Shown piece by piece: positions 1-5,756 of a stretch of 5,907 bases of DNA (the stretch's first letter is position 1; each line of letters opens with the position of its first letter). The position numbers were made by a program, and so were the translations under genes. Origin of the DNA: Planctomycetia bacterium (GTDB taxonomy: Bacteria > Planctomycetota > PLA2 > JAEUHO01); contig JAUXCH010000343.1 of assembly GCA_030618975.1 (NCBI GenBank), forward strand, positions 1 to 5,907, read 5' to 3'. The notes under the pieces were generated by a model. The model made no database searches. It was not told where the DNA came from and saw only the letters and a program-made list of their open reading frames with translations.

Positions 1-3000
1 CACTACCTGGTCATGGAGTACGTGGAGGGGAAGGACCTCCGCGAACTCCTGGACGATCTCGAGGACGTGCCCGAGGCCCTCTTGCGGGAGATCGCCAGGC
101 AGACCGCCGCCGGCCTGGAGGCCATCCACGCGGCCGGCGTGATCCACCGCGACCTGAAGCCGGAGAACGTCCTCATCACCGAGGCGAACGAGATCCGGAT
201 CATGGACCTGGGCGTCGCCAAGCTCCTCGACGCGACGGTGGCGCTCACGCGTGAAGGGCAGTTCACGGGGACCGTGCTCTACGCGTCGCCCGAGCAGTTC
301 CACGACGACGAGGTCGGTGCGTCGTCCGATCTCTACGCGCTCGGCGTGCTGCTCTACGAGTTGGCGACAGGGCGCAATCCGTTCTTCCGGCGAGACCCGG
401 TGGCCGTCATCCAGGCGCACCTGGAGCACGTGCCACCTCCGGCGAACGACGTGAACCCGGATCTCTCTCCCTTCCTGGCCGAGGTGATGCGGACGCTCCT
501 GGCCAAGAAGGTCGAGGATCGCATCGAGACGGCAGCCGAGCTGCGGATGGTCTTCGACGAGGCGGAGAGCTCGCGTTGGTGGGCTCAGCGGGAGCCCGAG
601 CTGCTGCGGCAGAAGCACCGCCTGCCGCGCATCCCCGTCCAGCGCCAGGCGGCGCTCCACGGGCGGGAGGCCGAGCTCGAGCGGCTGCAGGCGGTCTGGA
701 ACGGCGCCGCTCGGGGGCGGGGGGCGCTCGTCCTGGTCGAGGGGGAGGCGGGGATCGGGAAGAGCCGCCTCCTCGACGCCTTGCTCGAGCACGTCGGGGG
801 CGAGAAGGCGCACGTGCTCTACGGCGCGTTCACCGTTGCCGGGGGCCTGACCGGACTCACGGGCGCCCTCGTCGCCTACCTCGGGACCTCGGACCTCGAG
901 GAGGTCCTGCGGCCGCACCTGGCCCCGTTCGCGGAGCTCCTCCCGGCTTTCGCCGCGCGCCTGAAGGGCGAGACCCCGCCCGACGGCGTGCCGACCCTCG
1001 ATGCCGAGGGGTTGACGACGCTGACCTGTCGGCTCGTGAAGAGCCTGGCGTCCGAGAAGCCGCTCTTGTGGCTCGTCGACGATCTCCACCTCGCGCGCGA
1101 CGAGGGGCGCGAGCTGTTGGCGGCAGTGGCCCAGGCGACGAAGGAGAGCCCCGTGCTCCTCGTGGCGACGAGTCATCCCGGCGCCGTCCCCGAGGAGGAG
1201 CGCGAGGGCGTCGAGACACTCGAGCTCGGGCGGCTCGGCGCCCGCGACGTGGTCGATCTCCTGACCGACGTGCTGCAGAACGACCTGTTGGCCGAGCGGC
1301 TGAGCGGGAAGATCGCCGCGGCGTCGGACGGTGTGCCGCTCTTCGTCTTCGAGCTCCTACGTTCCCTGGGCGAGTCCGGCTCCCTGGAGAAGCAACCCGA
1401 CGGCACGTGGACCCAGGCGAGGCCGTTCACCGAGGTCGAGGTGCCGCCGAACGTGCGCGAGCTCATGGTCGCGCGCCTCGCGGGTCTCGCCGACGAGGAC
1501 CGCGAGCTGCTCGACGTCGCCGCCGTCCAGGGGCACGTGTTCGACGCGGGGCTCGTCGCCGCGGTCCTGGAGGAGAAGCGCGTCCACGTTCTGCGCCGCC
1601 TCGCCGTCGTGGAACGACGCACGGGCATGGTGCGCGCCCGGGGCGGGCGCTACGTGTTCGACCAGAGGCAACTGCAGGAGACCCTGCACGCCGAGGTCCC
1701 GCCCGAGCTCGCCGCCGAGTACCACGCCCTGCTCGCCGAGGCGTTCGAGGCCCGGATCGACGGAGAGCCCGACGGCTCCGAGGCCCACTTCCTCGCGCGC
1801 CACCACCTGCAGGGATCTCGACCGGGGGCAGGCCTCCAGCACCTGGACCGGGCTCTCGACCACCTGGAGCGGGCGGTCCTGAACGACGAGTTCCTGGATC
1901 TGGCGCGGCTGGCCCTCGGCCGGCAGGGCGTCCTCCAGGGCCGGAGCCGGGCGGCCACCCTGCTGCGGCTCGGCGAGCGGCTCAGCTTGGTCGCGGGGAT
2001 CGGAGAGGTGGAGGGTCCGCTGGCGGAGGCGATGCGCCTCGTCGAGACGCTGGACGATCCCGGGCTCGGCGCACGCATTCTCTATCTCCATGCCCGGCTG
2101 CTGCTCATGCAGGGCGACCTCGACGGTGCGCGCGACGGCTTGGAGCAGGTGAAGCAGAAGGCGCGTGACGCGGGGGACGTCGAGTTCGAGGCGCGCGCCA
2201 CCGGAATCTGCGGCGTGATCCTCGACAACACGGGGCAGCACGAGGCGGCGCTCCAGCCCCTCCGGCACCACCTCGACGTCGTGCGGGCGCTCCCGGATCC
2301 GAAGAGCGAGATGATCGCCGCCTGCAACCTCGGGCTCGCCCTCAGGAACCTCCAGAGGTTTCCCGAGGCGCGGGCGCTCCTGGAGCGGCACCTCGAGCTC
2401 GCGCGGACTTTCCATGACCTGCGCGGCGAGGCCGTCGCCTGCGGCAACCTGGCGCTGGTCGCGTCGGACGAGGGCGACGAGGAGCGGGCTCGGGAGCTCG
2501 CACTCCGAAACGTCGAGCTGGCGCGCAGGACCGGCTCCCGACACAGCGAGGCTGCCGCCAGTGGAAACCTCGGCCTCGAGCATCTCCACGCCGGGCACCT
2601 GGAGGAGGCGTGGGTCTGGTTCGGCCGGGAACACGTCCTCGCCCAGGAGCTGGGAGACGTGCGCGGCCTCGTGCGCGCAGTGACGCACCGCGGGACGATC
2701 CTCCAGAGGCTGGGCCGGCCGGACCTGGCCATCGAGAGCCGCGAACACGCGCTCAGGCTGTACCGCGATCTGGGACGCACGCGAGACGCAGTGCAGACGA
2801 CCTACCATCTCGCCTGGAGCTTGTGGGACGCCGGGCGGAAGGCCGACGCGCGACGCCTGTTGGGAGAGGCCCTCCAAGAAGCGCGGGAGCAGGGGTTTGA
2901 CAATCTCGTCGCGACGCTCCTGTTCGGGCTTGCACGCGCGACCGACGACGAGGCCGAGGTCCGGCGGCTTGCCGGCGAGGCCCTCGCCCTCGCCCCCGAC

Positions 3001-3264
3001 AACGTCTGGCTGCGGCTCCAGTTCCTCGCTCTGGGCGCGCTGCCGGACGGCGACGCCCACGCGGCCGTCGGCGCGCTCCCCGTGGAGCGGAGCGCCTTCC
3101 AGGAGATGGAGCGCCACTACCTGCTCTGGAAGGCGACCGGAGACGCGGACGCGCTGGCCGAGGCGAAGCGGCGGCTCGAGCTCCTCGCGCAGGCTGCGCC
3201 GCCCGCCTTTCGTGCGACGGTTCTCGACGGGTTGCCCCTCTACCGGGAGATCGCGAGCGCCTGA
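1..3264 (+). CDS. Ser/Thr protein kinase fused to STAND/AAA ATPase and TPR repeats (PknK-like), 5' partial
   Basis: This is a cytoplasmic signalling protein predicted to phosphorylate Ser/Thr residues, with an ATP-dependent switch module and a protein-binding scaffold behind the kinase. The frame is open from base 1. The first codons read HYLVMEYVEG, the kinase hinge, so the N-lobe (glycine loop and ATP-anchoring Lys) lies upstream and the Met at base 13 is internal. Numbering from that Met, the catalytic loop HRDLKPEN is at 45-52 (Asp47, Lys49, Asn52), DLG replaces DFG at 65-67, GTVLYASPEQ is at 86-95 and SDLYALGVLLYEL at 105-117. A linker leads to an AAA_16-type module: LHGREAEL near 216, Walker A GEAGIGKS at 244-251, and Walker B LLWLVDD ending near 357. 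A helical/winged region follows (about 470-620), then about eight TPR-like units spaced roughly 38-40 residues apart (about 686-1000). The protein ends in PLYREIASA. Mycobacterial PknK has a comparable kinase-ATPase layout. Substrate and ligand are unknown. Confidence 0.93.
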   Translation, partial: HYLVMEYVEGKDLRELLDDLEDVPEALLREIARQTAAGLEAIHAAGVIHRDLKPENVLITEANEIRIMDLGVAKLLDATVALTREGQFTGTVLYASPEQFHDDEVGASSDLYALGVLLYELATGRNPFFRRDPVAVIQAHLEHVPPPANDVNPDLSPFLAEVMRTLLAKKVEDRIETAAELRMVFDEAESSRWWAQREPELLRQKHRLPRIPVQRQAALHGREAELERLQAVWNGAARGRGALVLVEGEAGIGKSRLLDALLEHVGGEKAHVLYGAFTVAGGLTGLTGALVAYLGTSDLEEVLRPHLAPFAELLPAFAARLKGETPPDGVPTLDAEGLTTLTCRLVKSLASEKPLLWLVDDLHLARDEGRELLAAVAQATKESPVLLVATSHPGAVPEEEREGVETLELGRLGARDVVDLLTDVLQNDLLAERLSGKIAAASDGVPLFVFELLRSLGESGSLEKQPDGTWTQARPFTEVEVPPNVRELMVARLAGLADEDRELLDVAAVQGHVFDAGLVAAVLEEKRVHVLRRLAVVERRTGMVRARGGRYVFDQRQLQETLHAEVPPELAAEYHALLAEAFEARIDGEPDGSEAHFLARHHLQGSRPGAGLQHLDRALDHLERAVLNDEFLDLARLALGRQGVLQGRSRAATLLRLGERLSLVAGIGEVEGPLAEAMRLVETLDDPGLGARILYLHARLLLMQGDLDGARDGLEQVKQKARDAGDVEFEARATGICGVILDNTGQHEAALQPLRHHLDVVRALPDPKSEMIAACNLGLALRNLQRFPEARALLERHLELARTFHDLRGEAVACGNLALVASDEGDEERARELALRNVELARRTGSRHSEAAASGNLGLEHLHAGHLEEAWVWFGREHVLAQELGDVRGLVRAVTHRGTILQRLGRPDLAIESREHALRLYRDLGRTRDAVQTTYHLAWSLWDAGRKADARRLLGEALQEAREQGFDNLVATLLFGLARATDDEAEVRRLAGEALALAPDNVWLRLQFLALGALPDGDAHAAVGALPVERSAFQEMERHYLLWKATGDADALAEAKRRLELLAQAAPPAFRATVLDGLPLYREIASA

Positions 3265-3289
3265 CGCCCCGCGGATCGCCGAGAGGGGG

Positions 3290-3318
3290 TTGACGGAGAT
3301 GTGTGGCTCTCATGTACT
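3290..3318 (+). promoter_or_regulatory. Candidate sigma70-type promoter of the vapBC pair
   Basis: TTGACG at 3290-3295 matches the -35 consensus at five of six positions. An exact 17-nt spacer follows, then TGTACT at 3313-3318, which matches the -10 consensus at four of six. The site lies just behind the kinase stop codon, where a toxin-antitoxin module needs its own promoter. The predicted transcription start, near 3325, falls on or next to the GTG at 3326. This rests on pattern matching only. Hexamers like these also occur by chance, although TTGAC is less expected in DNA this GC-rich. Confidence 0.45.
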
Positions 3319-3332
3319 CATGCACGTGAGAG
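3307..3332 (+). promoter_or_regulatory. Imperfect inverted repeat, probable VapB/VapBC autoregulatory operator
   Basis: The outer arms CTCTCA (3307-3312) and TGAGAG (3327-3332) are perfect reverse complements. The inner bases continue partly paired (3314-3315 with 3324-3325, and 3317 with 3322), so nine of 13 pairs match about a centre between 3319 and 3320. The repeat covers the candidate -10 and the expected transcription start, which is where a repressing antitoxin would act. VapB proteins of the ribbon-helix-helix type are known to bind palindromes in their own promoters. That this repeat is the operator is an inference from position and symmetry. Confidence 0.45.
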
Positions 3333-3523
3333 TTACGCTCGACATCGATGACCGGCTGCTCGAGCGGGCGCGGAAGGTGACCGGAGTCGAGGAGCAGACC
3401 GCACTGGTTCGCCTCGGTCTCGAGGCGCTCATCGCCCTCGAGAGTGCCCGCCGTCTGGCCGCTCTGGGCGGGTCCGAGAAGAAGCTCGGGCGCGCACCGC
3501 GTCGGCCACCGGGTGCCGCGTGA
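3320..3523 (+). CDS. vapB: VapB-family ribbon-helix-helix antitoxin
   Basis: This is the antitoxin of a type II toxin-antitoxin pair. It would bind and neutralise the downstream PIN-domain RNase and repress the shared promoter. From the ATG at 3320 it is 67 residues long. The N-terminus VRVTLDIDDRLLERARKVTG is the characteristic strand-helix of this VapB group, followed by a second helix (about residues 24-41, EQTALVRLGLEALIALES). A basic, proline-rich tail (LAALGGSEKK to the end) is where such antitoxins usually contact the toxin. The start is uncertain. ATG 3299 would add seven residues and has AGGGGG nine bases upstream. ATG 3320 has no ribosome site. GTG 3326 would give the family-typical MRVTLDIDD and could be leaderless. 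The stop overlaps the toxin start by four bases (GTGA, 3520-3523), indicating translational coupling. Confidence 0.85.
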   Translation: MHVRVTLDIDDRLLERARKVTGVEEQTALVRLGLEALIALESARRLAALGGSEKKLGRAPRRPPGAA

Positions 3524-3876
3524 TCCTGGCGGACACGCCGGTCTGGGTCGACCCCCCGCGGAAAGGCAGCCGAGAGTCGTCGGCCCTGCCGGACGACGGA
3601 TTGGTGGTCATCCGTCCCTTCGCGATCGGCGAGCCGGCCTGCGGCACCATGCGCAATCGAACGGAGATCCTCTCCCTGTTGGCGGCCCTTCCTCCGGCCA
3701 CCGTCGCCGGGCACGACGAGGCCAGGCACCTCGTGTCCGACCGCGAACTTCACGGCAAGGGTCTCGGCTGGATCGACGTGCATCTGCTTGCGTCCGCCTC
3801 GCTCACCGATTGCGCCCTCTGGACGAAGGACAAGGCCCTGGCGGCAGCCGCGCGAACCCTGAAGGTGGGGGCCTGA
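3520..3876 (+). CDS. vapC: VapC-family PIN-domain ribonuclease toxin
   Basis: This is the predicted toxin of the VapBC pair, a Mg2+/Mn2+-dependent endoribonuclease that inhibits translation by cutting RNA. It is 118 residues long and starts at a GTG overlapping the antitoxin stop. No other start in this frame fits the conserved N-terminus MILADT. The four acidic PIN residues are at the expected places: Asp5 (ADTPVWVD), Glu38 (FAIGEPACG), Asp86 (LGWIDVHLLAS) and Asp104 (LWTKDKAL). RNR at 45-47 and the LGWIDVHLLAS block place it in the VapC subgroup usually paired with this kind of VapB. Several normally hydrophobic or polar sites carry proline instead (7, 12, 13, 24, 39), mostly in the first helix, so activity may be reduced or lost. 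No Shine-Dalgarno is visible, which fits coupling to vapB. Confidence 0.85.
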   Translation: MILADTPVWVDPPRKGSRESSALPDDGLVVIRPFAIGEPACGTMRNRTEILSLLAALPPATVAGHDEARHLVSDRELHGKGLGWIDVHLLASASLTDCALWTKDKALAAAARTLKVGA

Positions 3877-3884
3877 GCCGATAG

Positions 3885-3919
3885 CGGGCCGGTGGGCGGT
3901 ATCCCAAAGCGTCGGCCCG
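3885..3919. terminator. Nested hairpin between convergent genes, possible bidirectional terminator
   Basis: CGGGCCG (3885-3891) and CGGCCCG (3913-3919) are perfect 7-bp complementary arms. Within them TGGG (3893-3896) and CCCA (3903-3906) can form an inner stem with a six-base loop. The structure lies in the 60-bp gap between the vapC stop and the stop of the opposing hydrolase gene, where a shared terminator would be expected. Neither side has a run of T, so it is not a classical intrinsic terminator. It may act only as a 3'-end stabiliser or with Rho. Confidence 0.35.
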
Positions 3920-3936
3920 GCCTGCTCGACCGCCTC

Positions 3937-5505
3937 CTACTCCTCGAGGGACCTGCGGACGGAGTCCATGAGCGCGCGCGCGGACCTTGCGCCCATCTTG
4001 ACCATCACCGGCCACTGGTGCCGGATCGAGTCCACCAGGGAGAGCGTGATCCGGTCGTCCACGACCGTCGAACCGTCGGCCTCCTTGCCCACGTACTTCG
4101 ACTTGAGCATGAGGCTCAGTCCGTCGGTGATCTCGAGCGTGTCCCCGGAGAGGCGATACGGCTGGAGGTACAGACCGGCCTCCACGCCGGGATCGGCGCC
4201 TTCGTCTTCGTCGTCCTCGTCGCCGCGGTTCCGCAGCGCGCTCTCCAGATCGTGCACGAGCTTCTTCGCCGGTCCCTCCGGCATGCGCAGCGTCGCCGCC
4301 GTCTTGCCGGAGGCCGTGTCCTCGAGGCGGACGACCAGGGAACCTCCCGCCTTCTCCGCTTTCCAGACCAGGGTGGGGGGCAGCGTGACGATCTGGTTCT
4401 CGTTCGGCTCGAAGTCACCGACGTTCAGGGTGGCCCTCAGCGTCGGTGGGGGAAAGAGAAGCCGGGAGAGCGAGGTCTCGATCTGGCGCAGGCTCGACTT
4501 GCCGTTGGAGAGGATGACGACGACGACGTCGTCCTCGGGGTAGCGGGCGTACTGGCAGGCGTAGCCGTGCACGCCGCCGGAGTGGTGGATCTTCTTCGTG
4601 CCGCGATCCGTCAGGGCGACGCGCCAGCCGCACGCGTAGCCCTCCCGATGGGGCTTGAAGTAGATGCGCTTCGCGTCCCCGTCGAGGACCTCGTCGCCCC
4701 TCAGCGCACGGTCCCAGAGGTAGAGATCGTGCACGGTCGTGACGACGCCGCCCATGCCGCGGTAGCCCCAGCCCCAGAACCAGTCGATCGCGGTCGCCTC
4801 GTCCATCCGGTTGCCGCGGCGGACGGTCTGGCGCTTCTCGTCCAGGTCGCGGTCCCCGATGAACCCCGTGTCCTTCAGACCCGCCGGCCCGAACAGCTTC
4901 TGCTTCGAGTACTTCTCGAACGACGTGTTCGACACCTCTTCCACGATCGCGGCGAGCAGCGCGTAGGCGGCGTTGTTGTAGGCGTACTTCTCTCCGGGCT
5001 TCGAGACCAAGGCGGGCTTCAGGACGTGCCGGACGTACTGCTTGCGAGACATCTTCGAGGCGTACGGCACGCCCGCGTTGCCAGGGATGCCGGAGGTGTG
5101 CGTGAGGAGGTGGTGGATCGTGATGCCCTGCTTGTCCTGCGGGACGCCGCGGAGATGCTTCGAGATCCTGTCGCTGACCTTCAGCTTGCCGTCCATCTGG
5201 AGCCTCAGTACGGCGGCGGCGGTGAACTGCTTCGAGGTGGAGGCGATCTCGAACAACGTATTGGCCGTGTTGGGCCGCTCGTCGTAGTCCGCCTCGCCGT
5301 ACCCCTTGGCGAGCAGGATCTCGCCGTCCTGGGCGACGAGCACGGCGCCCCAGAAGGAGCCGCCGCCGGCCCGCAGGACCGCCTCGTCGAGCTTCTTCCC
5401 CAGGCTGCCCCGGACGACCTCGTCCTCGCCCGCGCCGGCCCCCGGCGCGAGCAGGATCAGGAGCAGGAGAAGAAGAACTGCCGTACCCCGACGCGTCGTC
5501 TGCAT
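3937..5505 (-). CDS. Exported serine hydrolase, class C beta-lactamase / PBP-like family
   Basis: This is a predicted periplasmic or secreted acyl-serine enzyme. Relatives include DD-peptidases, esterases and beta-lactamases, and the substrate cannot be read from sequence. The ATG at 5505 gives 522 residues and places a signal peptide at the N-terminus: MQTTRR, a Leu-rich core at about 9-20, then an APGAGAGE cleavage region without a lipobox Cys. The three active-site motifs are present: SxxK as STSK (Ser89, Lys92), YxN as YNN (176-178), and HSG (308-310) in place of KTG. HLLTHTSGIP (132-141) and GMGGVVTTVHDLYLWDRAL (250-268) are also typical of the family. The HSG third motif is common in esterase and PBP4*-like members and argues against a dedicated AmpC. 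After about residue 355 comes an extension of roughly 170 residues, which I do not recognise, with an acidic run at 429-435. The frame stays open upstream to 5820, but that would bury the signal peptide. No good Shine-Dalgarno is visible. Confidence 0.9.
   Translation of the reverse strand: MQTTRRGTAVLLLLLLILLAPGAGAGEDEVVRGSLGKKLDEAVLRAGGGSFWGAVLVAQDGEILLAKGYGEADYDERPNTANTLFEIASTSKQFTAAAVLRLQMDGKLKVSDRISKHLRGVPQDKQGITIHHLLTHTSGIPGNAGVPYASKMSRKQYVRHVLKPALVSKPGEKYAYNNAAYALLAAIVEEVSNTSFEKYSKQKLFGPAGLKDTGFIGDRDLDEKRQTVRRGNRMDEATAIDWFWGWGYRGMGGVVTTVHDLYLWDRALRGDEVLDGDAKRIYFKPHREGYACGWRVALTDRGTKKIHHSGGVHGYACQYARYPEDDVVVVILSNGKSSLRQIETSLSRLLFPPPTLRATLNVGDFEPNENQIVTLPPTLVWKAEKAGGSLVVRLEDTASGKTAATLRMPEGPAKKLVHDLESALRNRGDEDDEDEGADPGVEAGLYLQPYRLSGDTLEITDGLSLMLKSKYVGKEADGSTVVDDRITLSLVDSIRHQWPVMVKMGARSARALMDSVRRSLEE
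4201..4221 (-). repeat. Low-complexity GAC/GAG codon run encoding an acidic tract
   Basis: On the minus strand seven consecutive Asp/Glu codons encode DEDDEDE at residues 429-435 of the serine hydrolase; the plus strand reads as repeated TTCGTC/CTCGTC units. It separates two parts of the C-terminal extension (NVGDFEP to ALRNRG, and VEAGLYLQPY to the end), so it probably forms a disordered linker or surface loop. Slippage at such runs can change linker length between strains. Confidence 0.6.
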
Positions 5506-5573
5506 GGCGCCATTCTGCCAAGGTGCCACCCCGGCTTGTAGGGTGCGTGTGAGAATGTCGGCGACGCGCCGCG

Positions 5574-5619
5574 CCGGGACGCGGTCCCACCGTGGCGAAG
5601 CGGTAGCACGGCGTCCCGG
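5574..5619. repeat. 9-bp perfect inverted repeat with 28-nt spacer
   Basis: CCGGGACGC (5574-5582) and GCGTCCCGG (5611-5619) are exact reverse complements in the 251-bp region between the divergent hydrolase gene and the gene starting at 5757. It could be a regulator binding site, an RNA hairpin in a leader transcript, or a chance GC-rich palindrome. The right arm overlaps a second possible hairpin, so the two structures exclude each other. Confidence 0.4.
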
Positions 5620-5641
5620 GGGACTCGAAGGGACTTCGTCC
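5613..5641. repeat. Two adjacent small hairpins in the divergent intergenic region
   Basis: GTCC (5613-5616) pairs with GGAC (5621-5624) around the tetraloop CGGG. Immediately after it CGAAG (5626-5630) pairs with CTTCG (5634-5638) around GGA. A further GTCC (5638-5641) could pair with GGAC at 5631-5634 instead. No poly-T tract follows. I saw no convincing promoter hexamers for either flanking gene between 5506 and 5756. Confidence 0.35.
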
Positions 5642-5744
5642 GGGCTCTGCAGGCCGGGATCCGGGCGTTCCCACTGCGCCGAGCAGGTACCATCCTGGCT
5701 GCCACTCGGCGATCCTCGTCGCCGGGTGGCGGGTTGAAGTACGC

Positions 5745-5750
5745 GGGAGG
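5745..5750 (+). promoter_or_regulatory. Strong Shine-Dalgarno site for the gene at 5757
   Basis: GGGAGG lies six bases ahead of the ATG at 5757, a near-ideal ribosome binding site. It is the clearest one in the window, and it supports this start even though the gene is cut off by the window edge. Confidence 0.65.
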
Positions 5751-5756
5751 TCTTGC

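Noticed and set aside
205..213. DLG in place of DFG in the kinase, considered as a sign of a pseudokinase
   Set aside because: DLG is common in active bacterial Hanks-type kinases, and the catalytic Asp, Lys and Asn of HRDLKPEN are intact.
576..2168. A 530-codon plus-strand frame inside the kinase-ATPase gene
   Set aside because: It is an out-of-frame shadow with an extreme Arg/Ala/Gly/Pro composition and no motifs.
1357..3117. A 586-codon minus-strand frame opposite the ATPase/TPR region
   Set aside because: It is a complement shadow of the real coding frame; low-complexity, with no domain signal and no ribosome site.
3887..5505. Calling the minus-strand gene an antibiotic-resistance beta-lactamase
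   Set aside because: The SxxK, YxN and HxG motifs are shared by esterases and DD-peptidases. The HSG third motif and the long extension do not favour an AmpC-type enzyme.
3892..5541. A 549-codon open frame on the plus strand opposite the serine hydrolase
   Set aside because: It is antisense to a gene with all family motifs and a signal peptide. Its translation is Val/Arg/Gly-rich with no recognisable domain, as expected for the complement of GC-biased codons.
5590..5641. A tRNA-like pattern (GCGGTAGCAC resembling a D-loop)
   Set aside because: No seven-base anticodon loop with a 5-bp stem, no T-arm GTTCGA motif and no 7-bp acceptor stem can be formed around it.
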